The position numbers and the translations under genes are program-made. Below, piece after piece: positions 11,931-22,154 of a stretch of DNA of 64,000 nt; the first letter of the stretch is position 1, and the number at the start of each line of letters is the position of its first letter. The stretch is taken from the NCBI RefSeq assembly GCF_000227135.1, contig NC_018263.1, positions 2,260,259 through 2,324,258 of the forward strand, given 5' to 3'. The DNA comes from Leishmania donovani. Taxonomy: Eukaryota; Euglenozoa; Kinetoplastea; Trypanosomatida; Trypanosomatidae. A model generated the notes under the pieces. That model saw only the letters and a list, made by a program, of their open reading frames with translations. It made no database searches and was not told the DNA's origin.

Positions 11931-13074
11931 CAACGGCACGCACACACACACACACACATGGTCTTGTCGTGACGCTGTTGGGAATGCGAGCTTGTCTTCC
12001 GGCAGTTGCCGCGTAGGTGAATGGGCGCTGAAGGTAAGAACAAAGGCACGGGGAATAGCCGTGCGTGTGTGTGTGTGGGTGGGTGGTTTGGGTGCGAGGG
12101 GAGGACGAAGGAGCGTGATAGCTACACAAAAGGGTGACACGGTTGGTACCAAAGTGAGACCGCCGTGCGCTACTTCACATATCGTGTCCTCTAGAAGCTC
12201 CGCTGAGGGAGATGGGCAAGCTCCACTGCTGGTGAACAGCAGTGCTGCACACGGAATGCACGTTCGGGGGCGGTGACCGTCTTCATGGTGTCACGCAGCA
12301 ACATGGACCGGTAGAGTAGGCGATTCAGCAGTCTGTGCAGCAGCTGAAACAAACAAATCGCGCTCGAGGGCGACTTTTTGATGCTGCTACGTAGATGCTT
12401 CTTGTAGACTCAGCAAACGCAAACCACACACACGGATACCAACACATAAACACACGCGCAGGGACTCGCTCAAGGCCAGAGAGAGCGAGAGCGACGCAGT
12501 TGGACAGGGCGACAGATGTGACTACCCTCCTACATGGATATTTTTCGTTTGTCTGTCGCGCCACGTAAAGAGAAGGAAAGAGCGGCCGTAGCATTATGAG
12601 GAAGTGGACGTGCTCACACAGGTGGAGAGGGAGGGAGTGAAGCAGTGGGAGAACGGAAAATAAAATAAAAAACACACAGATTTTCTTCTTCTGTGTTCGG
12701 ATGTTGTTTGTGCTGCCTTCTTTACAACAAAAACGAAAACAAAAACACGGGAGAGACGTCCGTGTGAGGGAGGAGAGGAAGGAGTACACGTGCACTCCCC
12801 ACTCTCTCACAAACGGAGACCAAAAACCAACAACAAAAAAAAAAAACAACCCAAAGAATGCGAGGCGGCGGCAAACGACAACACAAATGGTGACACCAAC
12901 AACAACAAAATGATGCATTGCAACGCGTGTCTGCGCGTAGTGCTCCGCCGTACCTGAGAGATCCCTAAAGCTGCAAACACACGCATGCACACACACACAC
13001 ACGTACACACAACGTACATGGATCGCATCCTAACGGTGCACCGTACACACACCACGGCGCGTGCGCTATACTGT

Positions 13075-15234
13075 CTAGTCTGAGCTGCCCTTGATGCCGG
13101 CTCCACTGCTGCTCCCGTTACGAATATACGCAGAGAGGGCGTCAAGAAAGTCGTTCAGGCCAGCGGCGCGCATGCACAGGTGATGCACATGCGAGGGCGT
13201 TATCAAGAAGTTGTACGAGGCTCTCTGTCGAGCTTCAGGCGCCTGCGAAGACGCCTCCTCCTCCAAGGCTGCGATGCACGAACGCACCTGGGCCGCTTGC
13301 TTTCTAGAGAGTTGATGGATAACCTTCTTCTTGGCATTGGCATCCGCCGCCGATGCGGAGAGCCCCTGACGAAGCCACTGCAGACGACATGCGTCGTCCT
13401 CTGTGTCCTTCGAAGCGCGTGCGACAGCCGGTTGCAGCTCGGCGCGACAGCGTTCATTCACCTCTAGCAGCCCATCGTGAACTTTCTGCGGTAGAGTGGC
13501 GGCAGAGGCTTCCATGCGACCATAGCTGTAGCCCGTCGTCGGTTTCTGTGGGGTCGCCTCCCCGGTGGCAGTCAGAGTACCTGGTACCTCGCCGCACTCG
13601 GAGCCGAAGAAGAGCCCGCAAAGACGGATCAGATCGTCCAGCTCGATGTAGTCAAATCGGAGATGCGTCGTGAGACGCCCTGGTCGAAGCAGTGCGGGGT
13701 CGAGGCGCTCCGGGTGATCCGCTATCATGACCACAATCCGATCCGAGTCTTCCACTGCGCCGTCCAGAATATTCAACAAGGAGGAGAGGCTGAGCCTGTC
13801 CCCACCAGTTTCTTGGCACAGAAGCGACTTTCTAGAACCAACCGCGTCTGGCACCGACGTCGGCGGCGGCGCCCGTTCGGCTGTTCGGGTAACCACCTTC
13901 ACTGTCTCCTGCACACTCGCTTGGGAGATGCAGTCCTGCGAAGCTGGCTTCGCAGCGACGAGCGCCTTGGATCCGCCGCTCTCCGTGGTCGCCTGCTGCG
14001 AGCTTAAAGTCGTCAGCCCGTGGGGCCGGCGTACGCGCACCACGTGCTCGCTTGCACGCGCCCGCACAAGGTCGTCGTTGGTGTTGACGTCCTCGATGAG
14101 GAAGATGACCTTCTTGCTGCTCAGCAGCGCCCACTCCTCCGTGCTGCTCGTCAGCACAGACTCAAAGTAAAACATTTTGAAGAGATGGTCGCCTCGCGTA
14201 AAACTAGAGAGGGGGATGCGGACAATGTGGCGGTGGGTGTGGTAGGCAAGAGCACGAACGAGCGAGCGCTTGCCGGTGCCGCGGGGGCCGTACAGCAGAA
14301 ACCCAAGCTTGTGAGGGAAGCCCTCAATCGCGTAGCGTCCCGTCTTCTCCGCGAAGCGCGCGAGCAACGACTTGACGTGCTCGCGCTGTGGAAAGAACAC
14401 GGTATCTAGCGTCGGCCCGAGTGGAAGTGGCACGCTCTTCACCATGACATGTCGGGCTGTCACCGTGGGGCAGTACATGCGCAGGTCGCAGTGTTCCGTG
14501 TCAACATAGCCGTTGACGAAGTAGAATTTCAACGCGTCCTCGACAAAGCGTCGCAGCACGGCGTCGGCCGCAGCGCCGCCGCCGGGGGATCCATCCTTGC
14601 GAACGCGGAGAAAAACACTGCGGCGCGCTGCAGAGTCGGTGTTCTTGGTCCGCGGCATCGAAATCCATGCGCACACCTCCACCCCATCCTGATGCGTCGA
14701 TGTCCAGAAGGGGTACATGGGCAGCTTCACTGGCACCATCAGCTTCTCGCGGAACAAAAACATCGGCCCTTCGACATCGCCGTAGAGCTCTGCTTCGCTG
14801 GGTTTGGAGTAGAGGGAGAGCAGGTTGATCATAAACGACTTGTTCCGCAACTCGGCTGCGGTGAGGGGCTTTTCTTGCCAGAGCTTTCGCGCCATGTAGA
14901 GCAGGAGTGCTGTGCACATGTGGTTCGACGGCAGGTATGGGGTGTAGTAAGCCGATTCGATGGGATCGTGCAGCTTCCAGTAGACGTAGGCATGCTTCGT
15001 GGGGACGTCAGAGGAGTACCACCGCACGACTTGGCGGATCGCTATGCAGCCAAAAACAATAACGACCACCGTTACTTCGAATGGGAAAGGTGAGTAGCGG
15101 CTCAAGCCATAAAGGGCCGCCGCCAAGGCATCAACATGACCCTCAAAGACTCGCCACAGAGCTAGAAGGCGACTTCCTTCCAGCGACGACCTCAGCGCCG
15201 CCGACGGGACGCCAGCTAGCGGCGGAGAGAGCAT
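13075..15234 (-). CDS. BCS1-like mitochondrial AAA ATPase, 719 aa
   Basis: AAA ATPase resembling BCS1, the inner-membrane chaperone that translocates the Rieske iron-sulfur protein during cytochrome bc1 assembly. Starting at MLSPPLAGVP there is one hydrophobic segment at about 51-70 (VTVVVIVFGCIA), then a BCS1-type N-terminal region, then the ATPase. Walker A is GPRGTGKR (316-323), Walker B is VIFLIEDVN (376-384), and the second region contains IADHPERLDPALLRPGR (504-520) with the arginine-finger context. About 95 residues of Ser/Thr/Ala-rich sequence are inserted between Walker B and the second region. At 719 residues the protein is much longer than yeast or human BCS1 (about 420-460), with a further C-terminal extension. 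The frame continues upstream for 96 codons, but a polypyrimidine tract and AG acceptor lie 80 nt above the chosen ATG. The family is firm; the exact substrate is inferred. Confidence 0.87.
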   Translation of the reverse strand: MLSPPLAGVPSAALRSSLEGSRLLALWRVFEGHVDALAAALYGLSRYSPFPFEVTVVVIVFGCIAIRQVVRWYSSDVPTKHAYVYWKLHDPIESAYYTPYLPSNHMCTALLLYMARKLWQEKPLTAAELRNKSFMINLLSLYSKPSEAELYGDVEGPMFLFREKLMVPVKLPMYPFWTSTHQDGVEVCAWISMPRTKNTDSAARRSVFLRVRKDGSPGGGAAADAVLRRFVEDALKFYFVNGYVDTEHCDLRMYCPTVTARHVMVKSVPLPLGPTLDTVFFPQREHVKSLLARFAEKTGRYAIEGFPHKLGFLLYGPRGTGKRSLVRALAYHTHRHIVRIPLSSFTRGDHLFKMFYFESVLTSSTEEWALLSSKKVIFLIEDVNTNDDLVRARASEHVVRVRRPHGLTTLSSQQATTESGGSKALVAAKPASQDCISQASVQETVKVVTRTAERAPPPTSVPDAVGSRKSLLCQETGGDRLSLSSLLNILDGAVEDSDRIVVMIADHPERLDPALLRPGRLTTHLRFDYIELDDLIRLCGLFFGSECGEVPGTLTATGEATPQKPTTGYSYGRMEASAATLPQKVHDGLLEVNERCRAELQPAVARASKDTEDDACRLQWLRQGLSASAADANAKKKVIHQLSRKQAAQVRSCIAALEEEASSQAPEARQRASYNFLITPSHVHHLCMRAAGLNDFLDALSAYIRNGSSSGAGIKGSSD

Positions 15235-16897
15235 GCGAAAAAGCCAAGCACAATTCCGGTATACCTCGCGAGCGTTCGACGATGGAACCGGAAAATTCGC
15301 TGGGCTGGAGCAGCCTGCGAATGGGGAGGCAAGGACAGAACAAGAGGGATGAGGGTGGGGGAGGGCGGAAAACAGTACATATTCGAACAGGATCCACACA
15401 TGGACGCAAGAACACACAAGTCTCTCACACCGGTCATGCTCGGGAAAACAAGAGGAGGGCGGCTGCGCACGCGATCTACTATCCCATTCCAGGATGCACA
15501 CACAAAGATGCCGGTGCCCCACACGTCCACGGCTAGGGAGTTGTTATAGGTGATGAGGACCACTATCTCCGTCTGCATCAACGGACGTGATTCTCAGAAA
15601 GTCACCTACAGCGCTGTGGAAGTGCACATTCCCATTGGGGCCACACTAAAGCCGCGCCGCCGTAGAGAACGGGCTGGCAGCGTGCGTCATACAGGGGTGG
15701 TGCGGCGTGCGACGTACTGCAGAGTGGCATCATATATATATATATATTTCCGTTTAGCTTTTCGTCTTTGCCGTTGCGATGAGGTGCGTAAAGTTCGAAA
15801 GTAGCCAAGTAAAAACGCGGCAAAAGCCACGATGCGTAATCCACAGGGGGTACGCACGGAGAAGGATACAAACAAAACCCGCTCGACGAAGCCGCCGTCG
15901 CCCCCTTTGGAAAGGGGGAAGGGGGGAAGTCCAGTTAAGCACCACAAGCCACGTGGAAAAAAAAGAGAGGGAAGGAAAGAGATACTGTACATGGCATTTC
16001 GGGCGGAAAGAGAGGTGGTGCGGAGGAGCTGCGCAGACCCCTGCAACTGTGCGCCCGCTCGACTCAAGTGGATCGTTGCACAGAAATCATGCAATAAAAC
16101 AAGGAGTGCTTCACACACACACACACACAAGCGCTCCCACACGTCCACAGAACTTTGTGTTCGGCTTGTGAAAGTAGCTGGGCGGTAGTTTGAAAGACAA
16201 CATCAACAGCTCGACTCCCCCTCCTCCTCCTCCTCAACCCTCTTTGCCGTCTCTGCAGTGGCGCAGAGAGCGGGGGAGAAATGAAACAAAGGGAGAGGGT
16301 AGGGCACACTCACATCGGCTGCACACCGTTGCCGCATGCCTGACTTCGAGGTGCCGAACCGCACGCACACACATGAACATACACACACACGCATATATAG
16401 ACACTTGCACTGGTACAGAGAGGAGGAGGTGGCGTTGGTGAAAAAGCTCCACACCGAACCCTGAACAGGAAATCACAACGCCCCTTCTCATCGTTAAAAA
16501 AAAAAAACAACAAACAATAACGAAAAAAAATCCGAGAGTAGAGTGAGCACTGATACGTAATATAGTGTACATTTCTGTGGCCGCGTGCACATTCCGCCAT
16601 GTGTGTGTGTGGGGGGGGGGAGGGGGAGGCGACCAATAGAGAGCGAGAGAGTGACGGGATCCGCACAAAAGCCAATGACTCAGTTTTCACGTTCTGCAGA
16701 GAGAGGGGTGTGAAAAGCAGGGCGGGGTGGGGGACATGTTCGTGTTCTGCGTCTGCTGTTTTAGGTGCTCAAGTGTGTGCGTGTCAGTGGCGCCTCCCTT
16801 GACTACGCGATCCATCCCTGGCATTGCATTTACGCACAGTCGCTTGGTGGCACCAAGACAGATACGCAAGGAAAGCAAAGGGGAAAAGTGAACAGCA
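15235..16897. other. Spacer between the BCS1-like and 795-aa genes
   Basis: Holds the BCS1 5' leader and splice signal, a TA run at 15732, a CA run at 16112-16129 and G-runs near 16610. No gene seen. Confidence 0.75.
15315..15369 (-). promoter_or_regulatory. Probable trans-splice acceptor for the BCS1-like gene
   Basis: On the coding strand a roughly 40-nt pyrimidine-rich tract (15326-15369) is followed by AG at 15316-15315, giving an 80-nt 5' leader before the ATG. This is the standard spliced-leader addition layout of trypanosomatids. The signal is inferred from sequence only. Confidence 0.5.
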
Positions 16898-19285
16898 TTA
16901 CATTTTGGCGATAGCAAGCATCACCATGGAGAACTGGGCGTAGTTCACGGTTCCGGCGTCATCGGGGTTCTCTGTCCGCATCGAGGACCCGGTCCGCACA
17001 CCGGGGGAACTCCGCATCACCTGCAGGAAGGGGAGCAAAAAGCGCTGCACGCGAGAGCGGTTGACAGGGACCCCGCAGCTGTCAAGCGGGCAGATGAGCC
17101 GCAACGGTAAGCGACGACGACTCTTCGGAGAGCCACCGGTCCACTCATGAAGCAAGACATCCACCAAGGAAGACACAGGTAGGGTGTCCTGCTGCCGTGC
17201 GGCAGCGCACAGCGCCTTGAAGAGCGGATGCATGGCATCATCACCGACCTTTACGCCGGCGGCCTCCGCCTGCGCAGCGATGTATGGCGGGACAGGCACT
17301 GTCGACCTCACTGCGTCCCCCGAAAAGAGCGCCAGTGCTCCCTCGATACCCTCTTTCGGATACGTCACAAGCGCCCTCGACGATTCCGGCTGCGCAATCA
17401 GAGCGCTGGCGTGCGCGCCGTTCAGGGGAGCTGCTTTCACCGCTGCCGCCGCCACAGCGGCGTCGTCTCCTACTGCACTCTCGCCTTCATCCGGAAAGGA
17501 CAGCGTGTTGAGTGCAGACCTCGACTCCAGCGCGACCGCTGCCTTGCGAATCACGTCGAGGATCTCGCCGCACCACAGGGTGAAGGGAACGTTCGTGAAG
17601 GCCGCTTTGGAGGCGTCGACGCGGACTGCGGCGTTCTCGCAGTTTTTGTCCCGAGACGCGAACGTTTTGCCGCCAAGCTCTTTCACCGCCACTGTCACCT
17701 TCCACACAAGCCCGCTGCACCGCACAAAGAGTTCCACCGTCTCCATGCACACCTGGCACACCAGGAAGAGCGCGCGCCGATAGCGCAGCTGCGACTCGGT
17801 GTAGCCCTTGTCGACGCCAACGCGGTCCTCTACGCCGCTCAGATTTTCTGCATCACTGTCCTCGTAGAGCAGCTCGACGCACGGTGCGATGAGGTCGACA
17901 GGGTCCAGCTCTAGGAACACTGTATGCACCCCGTGCGCCTCGGCGCACACGAGTCCTTGCAGGATCCACCGCCGCAGTCGCTCAGCTGCCGGGTTGACGT
18001 ACACCACGCCAAACGGCTTGCCCCCTGCCTCGTCGGCCACCTCAGCCTTAGGCAAAAAGGAGGTGATCTCGTTGTCGGCAAAGAGGGTTGACACCTCCCG
18101 GTGTGACGGCAGAAGCAGCAAGCGCGCGCACGGCGCGGCCTTCGACGCGAGTGAGAGGAGTGGGTGTGTGCTCTTGTGAGGATCGACAGAGCCACTCCAC
18201 ACATCGCCGGCCTTCATCGGCGTTACCTGGAACTCGGCCAGATCCATCGCGCCGTCACGCCACGCCCGCAACACCGCAGGGGTGCTCTGCGCCACGTCGA
18301 TACGCTTCTTTAGGCGGGGTCCTTCTCGCGTGTAGTAGTACATCCACGGATCCCTTGCCTGCACCACGCAAGGTCCTCGAGCAAAGGAGCCGGCCACCGC
18401 CTTGGCAACATCTCCGTCCACCACATCCTTACGGACGACGCCTTCGAGGTCCACGCCCGTTTCCTCTGGGCTCAAGCGCTCGAGTACGCAGGCCAAGCTC
18501 GTGCACAGCTGCGACAGCGGCGAGGAAGCGCACACTTCACGCGCCACCGTCTCTGGCACCATTCTCTGCGGAGGCACGGTGGTGGAGGTCGACGAGGAGG
18601 ATGAAACCTTGGAGAGTGGCGGATCGCACGCGCGCGTGGCCGCCATGTTGGCGATCCATTCGTTGCGGTACTGAATGCCACGCTGTAGCTCCGCGTAGTA
18701 GGCATCCGAAGACGCTAGCACCGCTACCAGCATATAGCGCGGCGCGGCAGCCTTGTCGGCGCCCCGCATCTCCTCCTGAGAGACAATGTTACGGAAGACG
18801 AGACGGAAGAGCGCCTCAGGGGCGTCGCTGCCGCGTGCCTGATCGTTGGCCACGGCAGCGGGAAGCCGGTACACGACGAAGGTATACTCCAGCAAAAGCG
18901 GGTGACTCTCCATGCTGCTTGTCGAGTCCATGGCCCGTTCGAAAACCTGCTGGTATGAGGCGGCGATGCAGGCCCCCGAATCGCCGCAGCAGGGCGACGC
19001 TGCCACGATGACGAGCTGCTCTTCTGAATCCACCACCATGCCGTACTGCAGCAGCTGCAGCTGCCGTGGCGACAGGGCATTGCGCAGAAGTGGATGCGTG
19101 GCGTAAATGCGGTGGAGCGGATGGCGGAAAGGAACGGCGAATTCCTCGACAATGAGCTCGAATCGCAGATCCAGCCGCGCGATGTCGTGAAGAGCAACGT
19201 TCGCATAGCCAGGCGTGGCTGCCTCCTCTTCCGGGACCCAAGTGAAGGGGCTCAGCGGCGCGATCGACTGCTGTACCAGCTCCAT
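16898..19285 (-). CDS. Conserved hypothetical protein, 795 aa
   Basis: Long open frame starting MELVQQSIAPLSPF. I do not recognise a family. The composition is that of a folded, soluble protein: alternating hydrophobic and charged stretches, many Cys and Val, no obvious membrane segment or signal peptide. A Ser/Thr-rich linker (KVSSSSSTSTTVPP) separates an N-terminal part of roughly 240 residues from the rest. A helical/acidic segment near the middle (ELLYEDSDAENLSG) and an Ala/Val-rich stretch (DDAAVAAAAVKAA) follow. The upstream frame extension (41 codons) runs through an A-rich, Lys-encoding stretch on the coding strand, so the internal ATG at 19285 is preferred. It sits between the BCS1-like and RagC/D-like genes. 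A profile search against kinetoplastid proteomes would be decisive. Confidence 0.8.
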   Translation of the reverse strand: MELVQQSIAPLSPFTWVPEEEAATPGYANVALHDIARLDLRFELIVEEFAVPFRHPLHRIYATHPLLRNALSPRQLQLLQYGMVVDSEEQLVIVAASPCCGDSGACIAASYQQVFERAMDSTSSMESHPLLLEYTFVVYRLPAAVANDQARGSDAPEALFRLVFRNIVSQEEMRGADKAAAPRYMLVAVLASSDAYYAELQRGIQYRNEWIANMAATRACDPPLSKVSSSSSTSTTVPPQRMVPETVAREVCASSPLSQLCTSLACVLERLSPEETGVDLEGVVRKDVVDGDVAKAVAGSFARGPCVVQARDPWMYYYTREGPRLKKRIDVAQSTPAVLRAWRDGAMDLAEFQVTPMKAGDVWSGSVDPHKSTHPLLSLASKAAPCARLLLLPSHREVSTLFADNEITSFLPKAEVADEAGGKPFGVVYVNPAAERLRRWILQGLVCAEAHGVHTVFLELDPVDLIAPCVELLYEDSDAENLSGVEDRVGVDKGYTESQLRYRRALFLVCQVCMETVELFVRCSGLVWKVTVAVKELGGKTFASRDKNCENAAVRVDASKAAFTNVPFTLWCGEILDVIRKAAVALESRSALNTLSFPDEGESAVGDDAAVAAAAVKAAPLNGAHASALIAQPESSRALVTYPKEGIEGALALFSGDAVRSTVPVPPYIAAQAEAAGVKVGDDAMHPLFKALCAAARQQDTLPVSSLVDVLLHEWTGGSPKSRRRLPLRLICPLDSCGVPVNRSRVQRFLLPFLQVMRSSPGVRTGSSMRTENPDDAGTVNYAQFSMVMLAIAKM

Positions 19286-19394
19286 TCTTTCTGTTTTTTT
19301 TTTTTTGCCGGGAGGGGGAAGGGGCTGTTTGTGAGTAACTTTGCACGCTGCACAGTCGGAGAAGGGCACGTGGGCAGGCGAAAAACGGATGCGC

Positions 19395-19422
19395 CTGAAG
19401 CGAGGCAAGAGGGGAGAGGTGG
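19395..19422 (-). promoter_or_regulatory. Probable trans-splice acceptor for the 795-aa gene
   Basis: The coding strand shows CCACCTCTCCCCTCTTGCCT followed by AG at 19396-19395, about 110 nt above the chosen start. A second C/T-rich tract closer to the ATG (19308-19327) lies almost on the start codon and is less likely to be the main site. Confidence 0.4.
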
Positions 19423-20100
19423 TTTAGCGGTTGACGTGCCGAGTGCGCACACCTGCCTCCCAGACGAAATCAGATGCGCCATCACAAGAGGAGAGCGAGA
19501 GGGGAGAACGAGAGGCGTGCAAGCAGAAAACTAGCAAAGGTGAGATCGCGCGTCCCTCTCCCCCAGTTTGTCCAAAAAAAAAAAAAACGCATTCAATGCA
19601 CAGGCATTTTGGGGGCCCTGCAGTGCCGATAGAAGCGGAATACTCTCATAGAAATGTGCGGCCGCCAAGGCGTACATACAGTTCGAGTGCTGGCGGGAGA
19701 GGGCGTTGCAGAGATCAAGCAGGACGTATTCGGCTTCCTTGTTTTTCTCTCGAGGAGGAGGAGGGGGGAGGGGGGATTTGCAGGCATGCCCACAAGACAC
19801 CGCCGCAGCATGGAGAGCGCGCGACGCAGCCGTCAGCAACAACCGGGAGAGCGTCCCTCGATGCGTTTCCGTTCTCCTTTTGCCAACACGTACACGCATC
19901 CAGGAGGGGAGGCAGTGCAGAACGAGGAGCCTGTTCTTCAACATCCGAACATGCGACGAGAACAGCAGCAAAAAAAGAAAGCAATAACAGGAGAGTTATC
20001 CTGCACGCGCCATGAACACGTTTTCAGTGTTGAGCGGTTCGGCGTAACGCCTCCTGTGCGCCCTTGCGTGCCTCTCTCTCTCTCTCGAGCATTGCTTCAC

Positions 20101-21195
20101 CTAGGATGCACTCGTGTTGAAGATGTCAAAGGCAGCCTTGTAGAATATGTCCACGTTACGGTCAATCAACGCACGGTTTTCGAGGTGTGTCTGCTTCATC
20201 ATCAGCACCAAGGTCAGGGAGCTTGGCAGCTCGCGGACGTAGATGCAGTCCTCGTTGCTGAGCTGAATCACTGCATTTGCGCCGCGGTACAACTCGGACA
20301 CGTCAGAGGCGCATTCGTCTGCACTGTCCAAAGACGAGAAGATGGCGCAGCTGGTAGCGGAAGCGGCCAAAGCGTGCACCGAGTCCGCCGAGGCATCCTT
20401 CACGCCTCCGGCGGCGCCGTCACGTTGCCGCATGTAAATGCGACTCATCTTCACGACCACTTCAATGGCGTCGCTGCAGAGGTCGTAGGTGCGCGACTTG
20501 AGGCGGTTGCGCTCGTCCACGGCGACGTAGATTTTGGAGTGGCTAAGGAAGAGGTAGGAGAGGTCGATATTGCTGTTTGAGTTGAGCATCTGCAGCAGCT
20601 CCGTTATGTACGGCGTCTTGGATTTGATCAGCTTCTGCACCACTAGCGAGAATGCTTGGAAGACGGAGTGGTCGAAGATAGAGGTGAGGTTGAAGTTTAG
20701 ACGTAGCGGCTGCACGTTCTCCAGCAACTGCTTTGCTTCCTCCTCCACACGACGCTGCAGGCTCGCCAGCAGGTCGGCCTGGTGGTCTTCACTCAGGGCG
20801 TCGACCTTGTGAATAAACACCTCAACACACAGCTCGGGATTGTACCGGTACGCAGCGCTGATGGTGTCGAGCAACCGCGCACGGGCGTCGTCGATTAGCT
20901 CGCGGCAGTCCAGCACGTACACAATCGCGCCACAGTTCTCCAGCAGCTGATTCACGTCATAGCGGCTGGCGTTACTGGAGTCAAATGGATCATTTTGGCC
21001 CGGAAAGTCCCACACCTCAAAATTCACAAAGTCGTTCGAGTGCACGGTGCTCTTCTCCGGCTGTACGGTGGTCGCCAAGGTCGCCGAGTCGTGCGGCTGC
21101 ATACCTTCAAAGACAACCTTCTGGATGCTGCTTTTGCCCGACTTCCGTAGCCCCATGAGCAGCACCTTGGGCAGTGCGAGCATGTTGTTGGACAT
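20101..21195 (-). CDS. RagC/RagD (Gtr2)-type small GTPase, 364 aa
   Basis: GTPase of the Rag/Gtr family, which acts as a RagA-RagC heterodimer on the lysosome or vacuole to report amino-acid status to TORC1. G1 is GLRKSGKSS (15-23), G3 is WDFPGQ (62-67) and G4 is HKVD (129-132). The GLR-x-SGKSSIQKVVF and WDFPGQ forms mark the RagC/D rather than the RagA/B branch. The remaining roughly 200 residues correspond to the Gtr/Rag C-terminal roadblock-like dimerisation region. The length is close to human RagC (about 400). Start codons at MSNNM or four residues later are both possible; 131 upstream codons of open frame look non-coding. No RagA partner gene is in this window. The family assignment is strong; lysosomal action in this organism is inferred. 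Confidence 0.9.
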   Translation of the reverse strand: MSNNMLALPKVLLMGLRKSGKSSIQKVVFEGMQPHDSATLATTVQPEKSTVHSNDFVNFEVWDFPGQNDPFDSSNASRYDVNQLLENCGAIVYVLDCRELIDDARARLLDTISAAYRYNPELCVEVFIHKVDALSEDHQADLLASLQRRVEEEAKQLLENVQPLRLNFNLTSIFDHSVFQAFSLVVQKLIKSKTPYITELLQMLNSNSNIDLSYLFLSHSKIYVAVDERNRLKSRTYDLCSDAIEVVVKMSRIYMRQRDGAAGGVKDASADSVHALAASATSCAIFSSLDSADECASDVSELYRGANAVIQLSNEDCIYVRELPSSLTLVLMMKQTHLENRALIDRNVDIFYKAAFDIFNTSAS

Positions 21196-22154
21196 GCTCG
21201 GCCACCCTAACGTAAGCGCGCGACAACAACCAAAACAGCCAAAGCGAAAAAAAAAAGGGCGAGCAAGTAGTGAAGTGGGTCTGGCAAGCAGCCCTAACGA
21301 GAACTCCAGCCATGCAGAGATGTAGACCGCCTCACGCACACACCCACACACACACGAGGGTGAAGAGGGAGAGTGTATGCGCGCGCGTGTGTGTGTGCAG
21401 CAAAGAAACGGAAGAACAAGAAGAGAACGTGTCGTCGTGTACTCCACCCAGTCAGAGGGCGAGGGCGGAAGCATGCCGGGACGGCGTGTAGCGCCGTGTC
21501 GGAGCGAAAAGAGGAATCCGGATAGACCGATAAGAGGGGGCAAGGCCAGAAGTTGAAGAAAAGGAGAGATGATGCCAGCAAAGCCCATGAGGGGACGGAC
21601 GCACTCTTTCTTTTCCCTTCTCTACGGCGAGATGGTTCAGGAGGGCCGATTGCGGAGATGCAGCTCCCGCGCTCCTCCCTCTACATGAGCGCTTCCCAGC
21701 TGACTGCTTCGACGCTGTTGCTCTGTGCTTGCTGCTTGTGTTTTATTCCCGTAGCCACTGCAGCAACAGGGGATTGAGGCGGTGCACTTTCCTCGCCGAG
21801 CAGCGCAGATGTGTCTTCCTTCTTCGTCTCCCTTTTTCCATTCCTGTTTGCAAGTTCTCTGGCCAGTCATGAGTTGTTCCTCTTGCACGTTTGTGCGTGT
21901 GTGCGAAAGGTATGATGCGTCTCTCTCTCACACACACACACACATACAAACACGCTCGAGTCCGCCACATTCCTGCATGTCACACCCACCACCACGCACA
22001 CGCAGAGCTTATTCTTCATTCCACTACCGAAAAGACCTCCACGAGGAGTGAGCCAAAGGCACACCCACAAAGAAAGAGAGGAAGACAACGCAGCGCACAC
22101 CCTCTCAGACGGCAAACAACGCACAGAAACACAGGCGCGCTCCTGAGAGAACCT

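Larger units (their letters stand above)
9064..13074. other. Spacer, 4 kb, with repeat A copy 1 and a duplicated relic
   Basis: Contains repeat A copy 1 with a gap, the diverged duplication at 10638-11930, and CA/TA microsatellites. The remainder is unremarkable. Confidence 0.7.
19286..22154. other. Short spacers around the RagC/D gene
   Basis: 19286-20100 and 21196-22154 carry leaders and 3' UTRs only. A coding-strand T-run with AG at 21208-21207 lies 12 nt above the RagC/D ATG and may be its acceptor. Nothing else recognised. Confidence 0.65.

Noticed and set aside
12325..13008. 227-codon minus-strand frame with hydrophobic stretches
   Set aside because: Phe/Val-rich translation of CA and A/T runs with repeated VCVC; not protein-like.
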